10,213 nucleotides of DNA, from assembly GCA_025963425.1 (NCBI GenBank), contig JAOPUQ010000302.1, positions 1-10,213 on the forward strand, written 5' to 3'. How positions within the stretch are numbered: the stretch's first letter is position 1; every line of letters starts with the position of its first letter. The notes beneath the pieces are model-generated. The model was not told the origin of the DNA, ran no database searches, and saw only the letters and a program-made list of their open reading frames with translations. A program made the translations under genes and the position numbers. The stretch comes from Modestobacter sp. (GTDB taxonomy: Bacteria; Actinomycetota; Actinomycetes; Mycobacteriales; Geodermatophilaceae). Below, piece by piece: positions 1 to 7,051 of this stretch.

Positions 1-213
1 GCCGCGGGCCAGCAGCGACCAGGTGCCGGCGGCGGCGCGCCAGGCGCCCGCGCTCAGCGAGTGCTGCGGCTTGCGGGCCGGGGGCCGCCGGGCGGCGGTG
101 GACCCCCGCTTGGCGGGGGGCCGCTTCTTGGCAGCCGTACTGCCGGAGCGGGGGCGCGTCGAGCCGCCACCACGCGCCGGCCGCCGGTTCGACGTCGTCG
201 CGCGTGCAGGCAT
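1..213 (-). CDS. ftsK: FtsK/SpoIIIE DNA translocase, N-terminal fragment (runs off the left edge)
   Basis: Only the first 71 residues are in the window, reading from an ATG at 213 with no stop. They begin MPARATTSNRRPARGGGSTR, continue with basic, Ala/Pro-rich low-complexity stretches (AAKKRPPAKRGS, ARRPPARKPQ) and then enter SLSAGAWRAAAGTWSLLARG. This is the usual look of actinobacterial FtsK N-termini: a positively charged cytoplasmic tail followed by the approach to the first membrane helix. FtsK is a membrane-anchored hexameric ATPase that pumps DNA during chromosome segregation at the septum; its motor domain would lie outside the window. Context supports the call, because actinobacteria often carry dapA, rnj and ftsK in this order on one strand. 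The ATG is preceded by TACCGT with a six-base gap and no Shine-Dalgarno, suggesting a leaderless mRNA. Identity rests on tail style plus synteny, as no motor motif is visible. Confidence 0.78.
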   Translation of the reverse strand, partial: MPARATTSNRRPARGGGSTRPRSGSTAAKKRPPAKRGSTAARRPPARKPQHSLSAGAWRAAAGTWSLLARG

Positions 214-219
214 GGGTCG

Positions 220-225
220 ACGGTA
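220..225 (-). promoter_or_regulatory. -10 box for leaderless ftsK transcript
   Basis: The minus strand reads TACCGT, then CGACCC, then the ATG of ftsK. A TANNNT hexamer ending at -7 places the transcription start on the A of the ATG, so the mRNA would have no leader. No good -35 (TTGAC-like) is visible 16-19 bases upstream. Confidence 0.55.
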
Positions 226-338
226 GCCGCGCTGCTGGTGCCCCGGGGGCAGGCGGGACAGCGTGTCCGGCTCGGGCTCAGCGGTGGCACAGGACCGGGA
301 CCGGGGCCAGGCGCGGCGCCGGCACTGCGACGGCTGGC

Positions 339-344
339 TACGGT
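339..344 (+). promoter_or_regulatory. Putative -10 box for the S9 peptidase gene
   Basis: TACGGT ends seven bases before the GTG at 352, matching the TANNNT-gap-start arrangement seen at ftsK, dapA and the GNAT gene. It implies a leader of zero or one base. No -35 box or Shine-Dalgarno sequence is evident. Confidence 0.45.
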
Positions 345-351
345 CGGGCGT

Positions 352-2319
352 GTGACCGTAGCGAACCGGACCCTCCCCCACGGCAGCTGGCCGACCCCGA
401 TCACCTCCGAACTGGTGGTCCGCGCGGCCGCCCGGCTCGGTGAGGTCGTCGTGGACGGCGCCGACGTCTGGTGGGCGGAGTCCCGGCCGAGCGAGGGAGG
501 GCGCACGGTGCTGGTGCGCCGGGCCGCCGACGGCCCGACCACCGACCTGCTGCCCCCGCCCTGGAACGCCCGGACCCGGGTGCACGAGTACGGCGGTGGC
601 GCCTGGACCGTCACCGGCGGCGTCGTGTGGTTCACCGGCTTCGCCGACCAGCGGCTGTACCGCGTCGAGCCGGGCAGCGCCGAGCCGGTCGCGGTCACCC
701 CCGAGCCGGCGATCCCCGCCGGGGTGCGTCACGCCGACCTGCGGGGCACCCCCGACGGCACCGCGGTGATCGCCGTCCGGGAGACCCATGCGGCGAGCGG
801 GGCCTCGGCCGACGTCGTCCACGAGGTGGTGCGCGTCGAACGCGACGGCACCACCACGGTGCTCGTGGCCGGACCGGACTTCGTCTCCGACCCGCGGCTG
901 TCCCCCGACGGCCGGTGGCTCGCCTGGTTGCAGTGGCAGCACCCGGACATGCCCTGGGACGCCGCCGAGCTCGTCGTCCGCTCGCCGGACGGCCGCGAGA
1001 CCGTGGTGGCCGGCGGCCGGTCCGGGGCCCAGCCGGAGTCCGTCGTCCAGCCGACCTGGGACGCCGACGGCACCCTGTGGTTCCTCGCCGACCGCACCGA
1101 CGTCTGGTCGCTCTACCGCTGGCAGCCCGGCGGCGAGCCGGAGCTCGTGGTCGACACCGGCAGCGACATCGCCGGCCCGCAGTGGGTGTTCGGGCAGAGC
1201 CGGTTCGCCCTGCTCGACGACGGCCGCGTGGTGCTGGCCTACGGCCGGGACGGCGGCGACCGGCTCGCCGTCCGCCAGGCCGACGGAACGCTGCTGGAGT
1301 TCGACGTCGAGTACGCGGCCTTCGGCCAGCTGGCCGCGGCGGGACCGGCGGTGGTGTGCGTCGCCGGTGGGCCGGCGTCCGAGCCGGTGGTGCTGCGCGT
1401 GGGCGTGGACGACGGCGCGGCCGAGGTGCTGCGCCCGGCCCGCGACTTCGGCCTGGACCCGGCCTGGTTCTCTCGCCCCGAGCACGTCACCTTCCCCACC
1501 GTGGCCGGGGACAGCGGTGTCGACGAGGCGCACGCGCTGGTCTACCCGCCGACCAACCCGCAGGTGAGCGGTCCGGCCGACGAGCGCCCCCCGCTGCTGG
1601 TGCTGGTGCACGGCGGGCCGACGTCCGCGGCGCGGGCGGTGCTCGACCTCGGCGTGCAGTACTGGACCTCCCGCGGCTTCGCCGTCGCCGACGTCGACTA
1701 CCGGGGCTCCACCGGCTACGGACGGCGCTACCGGGACGCGCTGCAGGGTCGCTGGGGCATCGCCGACCTGGACGACGTCGTGGCCTGCGCCCGGTTCCTC
1801 GCCGACGCCGGGCGGGTCGACCCCGCGCGGCTGGCCATCCGCGGTGGCTCGGCCGGCGGCTACACGACGCTGGCCGCACTGACCTTCCGGCCGGGCGTCT
1901 TCGCCGCCGGGGCCAGCCACTACGGCGTCGCGGACCTCGCGGCGCTGGCGGCGGACACGCACTCCTTCGAGTCCCGCTACCTCGACGGGCTGATCGCCCC
2001 GTGGCCGGCGGGGGCCGACGTCTACGCCGAGCGCTCCCCCATCCACCACACCGACGCCCTCGACACCCCGCTGGCGGTGTTCCAGGGCGACGAGGACCGC
2101 GTCGTCCCGCCCGAGCAGGCCGAGATGATGGTCGCGGCGCTGCGGGAGAAGGGCGTGCCGCACGCCTACCTGCTCTTCCCCGGCGAGCAGCACGGGTTCC
2201 GCAAGGCGGAGAACATCCGGGCCGCGCTGGACGGCGAGCTGTCGTTCTACGCGCAGGTGCTCGGCTTCGAGCTGCCCGCCGAGGAGGGGATCGCGCCGAT
2301 CGAGGTGGTGCGGGGGTAG
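352..2319 (+). CDS. S9-family serine peptidase (prolyl oligopeptidase / acylaminoacyl-peptidase type)
   Basis: The predicted protein has 655 residues, typical for cytosolic S9 peptidases, and lacks a signal peptide. Residues 1 to about 390 look like a beta-propeller, with repeated strand patterns such as RLSPDGRWLAWLQW and GTLWFLADRTDVWSLY. The C-terminal part, from about 400, is an alpha/beta-hydrolase. The catalytic set is complete: oxyanion motif HGGPT at 420-424, nucleophile Ser500 in GGSAGG, Asp582 in GDEDRVVP and His614 in GEQHGF; the strand DYRGSTGYGRRYRDAL is family-typical. Such enzymes cleave short peptides; the substrate cannot be told. GTG at 352 was chosen because homology-like sequence starts there and a -10 box lies seven bases upstream; the open frame extends back to 61, but that part antisense-overlaps ftsK. 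The gene is convergent with rnj and divergent from ftsK, so it looks inserted into an otherwise same-strand block. Confidence 0.93.
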   Translation: MTVANRTLPHGSWPTPITSELVVRAAARLGEVVVDGADVWWAESRPSEGGRTVLVRRAADGPTTDLLPPPWNARTRVHEYGGGAWTVTGGVVWFTGFADQRLYRVEPGSAEPVAVTPEPAIPAGVRHADLRGTPDGTAVIAVRETHAASGASADVVHEVVRVERDGTTTVLVAGPDFVSDPRLSPDGRWLAWLQWQHPDMPWDAAELVVRSPDGRETVVAGGRSGAQPESVVQPTWDADGTLWFLADRTDVWSLYRWQPGGEPELVVDTGSDIAGPQWVFGQSRFALLDDGRVVLAYGRDGGDRLAVRQADGTLLEFDVEYAAFGQLAAAGPAVVCVAGGPASEPVVLRVGVDDGAAEVLRPARDFGLDPAWFSRPEHVTFPTVAGDSGVDEAHALVYPPTNPQVSGPADERPPLLVLVHGGPTSAARAVLDLGVQYWTSRGFAVADVDYRGSTGYGRRYRDALQGRWGIADLDDVVACARFLADAGRVDPARLAIRGGSAGGYTTLAALTFRPGVFAAGASHYGVADLAALAADTHSFESRYLDGLIAPWPAGADVYAERSPIHHTDALDTPLAVFQGDEDRVVPPEQAEMMVAALREKGVPHAYLLFPGEQHGFRKAENIRAALDGELSFYAQVLGFELPAEEGIAPIEVVRG

Positions 2320-2330
2320 CTCGGGCGGCG

Positions 2331-2357
2331 GGCGGGTCCCTGCTCAGGGGACCCTCC
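2331..2357. terminator. Hairpin between convergent S9 peptidase and rnj genes
   Basis: GGGTCCC (2334-2340) and GGGACCC (2348-2354) form a perfect 7-bp stem around the loop TGCTCAG. It extends by two more G-C pairs after one mismatch (2331-2332 with 2356-2357). It lies 11 bases after the peptidase stop and about 100 bases beyond the rnj stop. No T-run follows, as is common for actinobacterial terminators, and it could serve both strands. The rest of the 139-base spacer (2320-2458) shows nothing else convincing. Confidence 0.55.
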
Positions 2358-2458
2358 GGGCCCCCGTCGTCGTGACGGCGGTGTGCACTGTCGCGCTCCG
2401 CGCTCCGACCGGGGCCAGGAGACGTTCCCCGGCTGCGTTGAGCCGTTGCCGGTCCTGC

Positions 2459-4186
2459 TCAGACTTCCAGGACGGTCGGGATGATCATCGGCCGGCGGCG
2501 GTAGGTGTCCGACACCCACTTGCCGACCGTCCGGCGGATGACCTGGGAGAGCCGGTGCGGGTCGACGTCATCGTCGGCGAGCGCCTGCGCCAAGTTTGCC
2601 TCGACCAGCCCGAGGACCGCGTCGAAGGCGGCCGGGTCGTCGGAGAACCCGCGGGTGGACAGGTGCACCGGACGCACGATGGTGCGGGTCGAGGGCTCGA
2701 TGACGACGGTGAGCGCCACGAACCCCTCATCGCCGAGGATCCGGCGGGCCTGCAGCGACTCCTCGCCGACGTCGCCGACGTTGAGGCCGTCGACATAGAC
2801 GTTGCCGATCGGCACGCTGCCCACGATCGAGGCCTTCCCGTCGACCAGGTCGACCACGACGCCGTCCTCGGCGAGCAGGATGCGGTCGGCGGCCATGCCG
2901 GTCTGCTCGGCCAGCGCGGCGTGCGCCCGCAGGTGCCGCCACTCCCCGTGCACCGGCATCAGGTACCGCGGCTTGGCCACGTTGAGCAGGGTGCGCAGCT
3001 CACCGGCCGGCGCGTGCCCGGAGACGTGCACCATCGCCGTCTCCTTGTGCACCACGGTGGCGCCCAGCCGGGCCAGCCCGTTGATCACCTTGTAGACGGC
3101 GGTCTCGTTCCCGGGCACCAGCGAGGAGGCCAGGATGATCGTGTCGCCGGCCTCGATGGTCACCTGGTGGTGCTCGCCGCGGGCCATCCGGCCCAGCGCG
3201 GACAGCGGCTCGCCCTGCGACCCGGTGCTGATCAGCACCACCTGCTCCGGGGGCATGGCGGTGGCCTCGTCCAGCTTCACCATCAGGCCGGGCGCCACGT
3301 GGAGCAGGCCGAGGTCCTGGGCCACCCCCATGTTGCGGACCATCGAGCGCCCGACGAAGGCGACCTTGCGGCCGTGCTTGACCGCGCAGTCGAGGACCTG
3401 CTGGATGCGGTGCACATGGCTGGCGAAGCTGGAGACGATCAGCCGCTGCGAGGCGCGCTCGAACACCGAGTCCAGCACCGGGCCGATGTTGCGTTCGGAG
3501 GTGACGAAGCCGGGCACCTCGGCGTTGGTGGAGTCGCTGAGCAGCAGGTCGATGCCGGCGACGCCGAGCCGGGCGAAGGCACCGAGGTCGGTGAGCCGGC
3601 CGTCCAGCGGCAGCTGGTCCATCTTGAAGTCCCCCGTGTGCACCAGCGTGCCGGCCGGGGTGTGCACGGCGACGGCGAGCGCGTCGGGGATCGAGTGGTT
3701 CACGCTGATGAACTCGGTGTGGAACGGCCCGGCCAGGTGGTCGTCACCGGCGGCCACCTCGACCAGCACCGGGTCGATCCGGTGCTCGCGCAGCTTGGCC
3801 CGGACCAGCGCCAGGGTGAACCGGGAGCCCACCAGCGGGATGTCGGCCCGCAGCCGCAGCAGGTACGGGAGCGCGCCGATGTGGTCCTCGTGCCCGTGGG
3901 TGAGGACGACGGCGGCGACGTCGTCCAGGCGGTGCTCGATGACCGCGAAGTCGGGGAGGATCAGGTCGACGCCGGGCTGCTCGGCCTCGGGGAAGAGCAC
4001 CCCGCAGTCGATGACCAGCAGCTGCCCGTCGAACTCCAGCACCGCCATGTTGCGGCCGATCTCGCCCAGCCCGCCCAGGGCCATGACCCGCAGGCCGCCG
4101 GGCGGCAGCGGCGGGGGTGCCTGGAGATCGAGGTGGGGCTGCAGCGGGGTGGAGCGGGCGGGTACCACCGGGGTGGTACCGGTCAC
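2459..4186 (-). CDS. rnj: Ribonuclease J
   Basis: The 575-residue protein is a metallo-beta-lactamase / beta-CASP ribonuclease of usual RNase J length, which processes and degrades RNA from 5' ends and internally. The zinc-site motifs are intact: GGLGEIGRNM at 38-47, H97-G-H99-E-D101-H102, His164 in VNHS, Asp186 in HTGDFK, and the beta-CASP region with SDSTNAEVPG (217-226), SSFASHVHR (252-260), STGSQGEP (320-327), SGHAP (389-393) and MPVHGE (410-415). The C-terminal end, TYRRRPMIIPTVLEV, matches the conserved actinobacterial RNase J tail. The GTG start at 4186 overlaps the dapA stop as GTGA, so translation is probably coupled to dapA. The first 30 residues are a Pro-rich extension before the catalytic core. 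The dapA-rnj pair is a well-known actinobacterial arrangement. Confidence 0.97.
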   Translation of the reverse strand: MTGTTPVVPARSTPLQPHLDLQAPPPLPPGGLRVMALGGLGEIGRNMAVLEFDGQLLVIDCGVLFPEAEQPGVDLILPDFAVIEHRLDDVAAVVLTHGHEDHIGALPYLLRLRADIPLVGSRFTLALVRAKLREHRIDPVLVEVAAGDDHLAGPFHTEFISVNHSIPDALAVAVHTPAGTLVHTGDFKMDQLPLDGRLTDLGAFARLGVAGIDLLLSDSTNAEVPGFVTSERNIGPVLDSVFERASQRLIVSSFASHVHRIQQVLDCAVKHGRKVAFVGRSMVRNMGVAQDLGLLHVAPGLMVKLDEATAMPPEQVVLISTGSQGEPLSALGRMARGEHHQVTIEAGDTIILASSLVPGNETAVYKVINGLARLGATVVHKETAMVHVSGHAPAGELRTLLNVAKPRYLMPVHGEWRHLRAHAALAEQTGMAADRILLAEDGVVVDLVDGKASIVGSVPIGNVYVDGLNVGDVGEESLQARRILGDEGFVALTVVIEPSTRTIVRPVHLSTRGFSDDPAAFDAVLGLVEANLAQALADDDVDPHRLSQVIRRTVGKWVSDTYRRRPMIIPTVLEV

Positions 4187-5091
4187 AGGGCGACGCCCCC
4201 GGCGATGAGGTCGGTGCGCAGCTGGTCCACCTGCTCGGGTGTGGCGTCCACCAGCGGCGGGCGGACCGGCCCGGACGGCAGGCCCAGCTCGCGCAGCGCT
4301 GCCTTCACCATGATCACGCCCTGGCTGCGGAAGATCCCGGTGTAGACCGGCAGCAGGCTCTCGTTGACCGCGCGGGCCTTGACCAGGTCGCCGGACTCCA
4401 TGGCGGCGACCAGCTCGGCCAGCCGCGGTCCGACCAGGTGACCGACGACGCTGACCACGCCGACGGCCCCCACCGCGAGCAGCGGCAGGTTGAGCATGTC
4501 CTCACCGGAGTAGTAGGCGAGGTCGGTGCGGGCCAGCGTCTCCATGACGGCACCGAGGTCGCCCTTGGCGTCCTTGACCGCGACGATGTTCGGGTGCTCG
4601 GCGGCCCGCACGAGGGTCTCCACCTCGATCGGCACGACCGTGCGCGGCGGGATGTCGTAGAGCATCACCGGCAGGTCGGTGCTGTCGGCCACCGCGGTGA
4701 AGTGCCGCAGCAGGCCGGCCTGCGGGGGCTTGTTGTAGTACGGGGTGACGACCAGCAGGCCGTGCACGCCGAGGCGGGCGGCCGACTGGGCCTTCTCGAT
4801 GGAGTGGGCGGTGTCGTTGGTGCCGACGCCGGCGATCACGGTGGCCCGGTCGCCGACCGCGTCGAGCACCGCCTCCAGGACGGCGTGCTGCTCGCCGTCG
4901 CTGATCGTGGGCGACTCCCCCGTCGTCCCGAAGATCACCAGGCCGTCGTGGGCCTGCCGGTCGACCAGGTGCGCGGCCAGCTCCTGGGCCCCGGCGAGGT
5001 CGATCGTGCCGTCCTCGGCGAGCGGGGTGACCATGGCCGTGAGCACGCGCCCGAAGGGCCGGGCGGGGTCGACGGGAGGGGCGCTCGACAT
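4183..5091 (-). CDS. dapA: 4-hydroxy-tetrahydrodipicolinate synthase
   Basis: DapA condenses pyruvate with aspartate semialdehyde, the first committed step to diaminopimelate and lysine, in the cytosol. From the ATG at 5091 the protein has 302 residues, normal for this TIM-barrel family. Key elements are visible: GTTGES at 55-60, the TPYYNKP segment (117-123), catalytic Tyr145 and Arg150 in LYDIPPRT, and the Schiff-base Lys173 in AVKDAKGD. An in-frame GTG at 5100 would add three residues, but that codon lies inside a TAGCGT hexamer that looks like a -10 box for a leaderless transcript starting at or next to the ATG, so I prefer the ATG. The dfrA stop is 10 bases upstream of this ATG. The dapA stop overlaps the rnj start as GTGA. 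The gene may therefore be read both from the thyA promoter and from its own. Confidence 0.96.
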   Translation of the reverse strand: MSSAPPVDPARPFGRVLTAMVTPLAEDGTIDLAGAQELAAHLVDRQAHDGLVIFGTTGESPTISDGEQHAVLEAVLDAVGDRATVIAGVGTNDTAHSIEKAQSAARLGVHGLLVVTPYYNKPPQAGLLRHFTAVADSTDLPVMLYDIPPRTVVPIEVETLVRAAEHPNIVAVKDAKGDLGAVMETLARTDLAYYSGEDMLNLPLLAVGAVGVVSVVGHLVGPRLAELVAAMESGDLVKARAVNESLLPVYTGIFRSQGVIMVKAALRELGLPSGPVRPPLVDATPEQVDQLRTDLIAGGVAL

Positions 5092-5098
5092 GGGGTCC

Positions 5099-5104
5099 AC
5101 GCTA
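5099..5104 (-). promoter_or_regulatory. Internal -10 box for dapA, overlapping the dfrA stop codon
   Basis: The minus strand reads TAGCGT, GGACCCC, ATG. The first three bases of the hexamer are the TAG stop of dfrA and its last two bases are in the alternative GTG start of dapA. The seven-base gap would give a leaderless or one-base-leader dapA-rnj mRNA. Confidence 0.5.
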
Positions 5105-5701
5105 CCGGCGGCCGGTCTCCCCGCGGGCAGGGACCGCCGCGCGCCCCGGCGAGGCCTCGGTCACCGGCCACGACCACTCCGCCGTTCCGTCGGGCCCGTC
5201 GCCGTCCGGGGCGTCGACGCGCACCCACAGCGAGGCGGCGTGGCGCAGCCCGGTGGTGGAGAGCGCCCACCCCTCCTCCGGCGTCCGGGAGTTCCGCCGC
5301 CAGCCCTCGTCGAGGGCCGGCGCCCAGGTGTCGCCGTCGAACCGGGCGTCGATCTCGGTCATCACGATCGCGTCGGCGTGCGGCAGGAAGGCGGCGTAGA
5401 CGCTCGCTCCGCCGATGACCCAGAAGTCCTCGTGGGCGGCCAGCACCTCGGCCGGTGACGCCGCGACCCGCACGCCGGGCGCCGGCGGGGCCAGCGCCGT
5501 GCTCAGGACGATGTTCTCCCGGCCGGGCAGCGGCCGCGCGCGCGGCGGCAGCGACTCCCAGGTCCGCCGGCCCATGACGACGGTCGACCCGAGGGTGAGG
5601 GCGCGGAAGAGCCGCAGGTCCTCGGGCAGGTGCCAGGGCAGGGCGCCGTCCAGGCCCAGGCAGCGGTCCTGGGCCTGCGCCCAGATCATCCGGACGCTCA
5701 C
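5102..5701 (-). CDS. dfrA: Dihydrofolate reductase
   Basis: DHFR reduces dihydrofolate to tetrahydrofolate with NADPH and is the target of trimethoprim. The DHFR core is clear: MIWAQAQDRCLGLDGALPW at 5-23, catalytic acid Asp28 in HLPEDL, cofactor-binding VVMGRRTWESLP (41-52), LPGRENIVLS (58-67), WVIGGASVY (94-102) and a final core strand near 152-162. The protein is 199 residues against roughly 160 for the family; the excess is a 37-residue polar, Gly/Pro/Asp-rich tail after Val162. The GTG start at 5701 overlaps the thyA stop as GTGA, implying coupled translation; ATG at 5689 is an alternative that would give the more usual MIWAQ N-terminus. Placed directly after thyA, it recycles the dihydrofolate which ThyA produces. 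The stop codon forms part of the dapA -10 box. Confidence 0.95.
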   Translation of the reverse strand: MSVRMIWAQAQDRCLGLDGALPWHLPEDLRLFRALTLGSTVVMGRRTWESLPPRARPLPGRENIVLSTALAPPAPGVRVAASPAEVLAAHEDFWVIGGASVYAAFLPHADAIVMTEIDARFDGDTWAPALDEGWRRNSRTPEEGWALSTTGLRHAASLWVRVDAPDGDGPDGTAEWSWPVTEASPGRAAVPARGETGRR

Positions 5702-6504
5702 ACGGCCACGGCCCCCTTGATGGCCGGGTGGGGGTCGTAGCCGAGCAGCTGGAAGTCCTCGTAGCCGTGCTCGAACAGCGAGGGCGCCGGCGCGATCTCC
5801 AGCCGGGGGAAGGGCCGGACTTCCCGGGTCAGCTGCTCGGTGACCTGCGGGATGTGGTTGTTGTAGACGTGGCAGTCCCCGCCCACCCAGATGAAGTCAC
5901 CCGGCTCGAGACCGACCTGCTGGGCCACCATCCGGGTCAGCAGCGCGTAACTGGCGATGTTGAACGGCACGCCCAGGAAGAGGTCGGCACTGCGCTGGTA
6001 CAGCTGGCAGGACAGCCGCCCGCCGGCGACGTAGAACTGGAAGAGGGCGTGGCAGGGCGCCAGCGCCATCTCCGGGAGGGCGCCCACGTTCCATGCCGAG
6101 ACGATCATGCGGCGGGAGTCCGGGTCCGTCCGCAGGGTGGACAGCACGGTGGAGATCTGGTCGACGGCCTCGCCGTCCGCGGTGGGCCAGGAGCGCCACT
6201 GCACGCCGTAGACCGGACCCAGGCTGCCGTCCTCGGCGGCCCACTCGTCCCAGATCGAGACGCCGTTCTCCTGCAGCCAGCCGACGTTGCCGTCGCCGCG
6301 CAGGAACCACAACAGCTCGTAGGCGATCGAGCGGAAGTGCACCTTCTTGGTGGTGACCAGCGGGAAACTCTCCGACAGGTCGTAGCGCAGCCGCTCGCCG
6401 AAAGTGCTGAGGGTGCCGGTGCCGGTGCGGTCCTCCTTGGGGGTGCCGTGCTCGAGCACCCGGCGCAGCAGGTCCTCGTACTGCTGGTCCCTGACCTGGC
6501 TCAC
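5698..6504 (-). CDS. thyA: Thymidylate synthase
   Basis: ThyA methylates dUMP to dTMP using methylene-tetrahydrofolate and releases dihydrofolate. The 268-residue protein matches the usual ThyA length (264 in E. coli). Diagnostic elements: RTGTGTLSTFG (26-36), FPLVTTKK (47-54), ELLWFLRGDGNVGWL (63-77), catalytic Cys151 in LAPCHALFQFYV, QRSADLFLGVPFN (170-182) and GDCHVYNNH (209-217), ending HPAIKGAVAV. This is the classical folate-dependent enzyme and not flavin-dependent ThyX. The frame stays open upstream as far as 7263, but that stretch is low-complexity antisense of the neighbouring genes; GTG at 6504 is chosen because ThyA homology begins there and GGGAG sits six bases upstream. It heads the thyA-dfrA-dapA-rnj block and overlaps dfrA by four bases. 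Confidence 0.97.
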   Translation of the reverse strand: MSQVRDQQYEDLLRRVLEHGTPKEDRTGTGTLSTFGERLRYDLSESFPLVTTKKVHFRSIAYELLWFLRGDGNVGWLQENGVSIWDEWAAEDGSLGPVYGVQWRSWPTADGEAVDQISTVLSTLRTDPDSRRMIVSAWNVGALPEMALAPCHALFQFYVAGGRLSCQLYQRSADLFLGVPFNIASYALLTRMVAQQVGLEPGDFIWVGGDCHVYNNHIPQVTEQLTREVRPFPRLEIAPAPSLFEHGYEDFQLLGYDPHPAIKGAVAV

Positions 6505-6510
6505 CCTGTG

Positions 6511-6515
6511 CTCCC
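6511..6515 (-). promoter_or_regulatory. Ribosome binding site of thyA
   Basis: GGGAG lies six bases before the GTG at 6504 and decides this start against the long upstream open frame. It is one of only two clear Shine-Dalgarno sites at the major genes here, the other belonging to the DUF2461 gene. Confidence 0.65.
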
Positions 6516-6548
6516 GCGTCGTCGCCGTGCTCCGCTGCTGCCCTGCCG

Positions 6549-6554
6549 ATGCTA
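6549..6554 (-). promoter_or_regulatory. Putative -10 box of thyA
   Basis: TAGCAT on the minus strand would place the transcription start near 6542 and give a leader of about 38 bases that includes the GGGAG site. No matching -35 is seen. It lies in the 90-base divergent spacer shared with the DUF1232 gene. Confidence 0.4.
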
Positions 6555-6594
6555 GGTGCCGGGCGCGCGCGCCGGAGCGCCGACCCGGCCCGGC

Positions 6595-7050
6595 ATGCTC
6601 GACCCCGTGGATGACCTCGGCCCGGCGCTGCTGACCCTCGGCGGGGTGCTCGGCGGCCTGCTCCTGCTGTGGCTGGTCCTGATCGCCCTGCTGTGGTGGC
6701 GGCGACCCGACCACGTCACCGTGCGCGAGGCGCTCCGGCTGCTGCCCGACGTGCTCCGACTGGTGCGACGGCTGGCCGCCGACCGCACACTGCCCCGCTC
6801 GGTGCGGGTCCGGCTGTGGCTGCTGCTGGGCTACCTGGTGTCGCCGCTGGACCTGGTCCCCGACGTCCTGCCCGTCGTGGGGTATGCCGACGACGCCGTG
6901 CTGGTCGCCTGGGTGCTGCGCTCGGTCGTCCGCCGGGCCGGGGACGCCGCGCTCACCCGACACTGGCCCGGGACGGCGACGGGGCTGACCGTGGTGAGCC
7001 GGCTGGCCGGACTGGACCGGGAGCGCGACGCCACTCCACTTCCGGAGTGA
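6595..7050 (+). CDS. DUF1232 (YkvA-type) small membrane protein
   Basis: This is a 151-residue protein if ATG 6595 is the start. Residues about 10-34 form a strongly hydrophobic membrane helix (LLTLGGVLGGLLLLWLVLI) followed by WWRRPD. The DUF1232 signature SPLDLVPDVLPVVGYADD occupies 83-100 and itself sits in a hydrophobic segment. The function of this family is not established; its members are small inner-membrane-associated proteins. The start is uncertain: the frame also opens at GTG 6556 (13 residues more, no hydrophobic content) and GTG 6607 (4 fewer). There is no clear Shine-Dalgarno in front of the ATG. The gene is divergent from thyA, and its TGA stop is one base before the GTG that opens the DUF4097 remnant, suggesting the two were once an operon. 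Confidence 0.85.
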   Translation: MLDPVDDLGPALLTLGGVLGGLLLLWLVLIALLWWRRPDHVTVREALRLLPDVLRLVRRLAADRTLPRSVRVRLWLLLGYLVSPLDLVPDVLPVVGYADDAVLVAWVLRSVVRRAGDAALTRHWPGTATGLTVVSRLAGLDRERDATPLPE

Positions 7051-7051
7051 C

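Larger units (their letters stand above)
214..351. promoter_or_regulatory. Divergent promoter spacer between ftsK and the S9 peptidase gene
   Basis: This 138-base GC-rich spacer separates two divergent genes. At its two ends it carries nearly identical 11-mers in opposite orientation: GGCTACCGTCG (218-228, minus) and GGCTACGGTCG (336-346, plus). Each contains a putative -10 hexamer. A short perfect dyad, TGCCCC-G-GGGGCA, lies at 239-251. I see no other gene here. Confidence 0.5.

Noticed and set aside
103..119. CCCCCGC-TTG-GCGGGGG hairpin
   Set aside because: It falls inside the Lys/Pro/Arg-rich FtsK tail coding region (AAG CGG and CCC codons) and is best explained by codon repetition.
239..251. 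TGCCCC-G-GGGGCA dyad in the ftsK/S9 spacer as an operator
   Set aside because: Only six GC-rich pairs in a very GC-rich spacer and not placed on either -10 box; chance is a sufficient explanation.
61..351. N-terminal extension of the S9 peptidase
   Set aside because: It is antisense to the ftsK start, is Arg/Gly/Pro-rich, and a -10 box sits just before GTG 352.
2372..4345. A 657-codon open frame on the plus strand antisense to rnj
   Set aside because: It consists of biased, repetitive residues (His/Asp/Gly/Arg) typical of the opposite strand of a high-GC gene, and rnj on the other strand is unmistakable.
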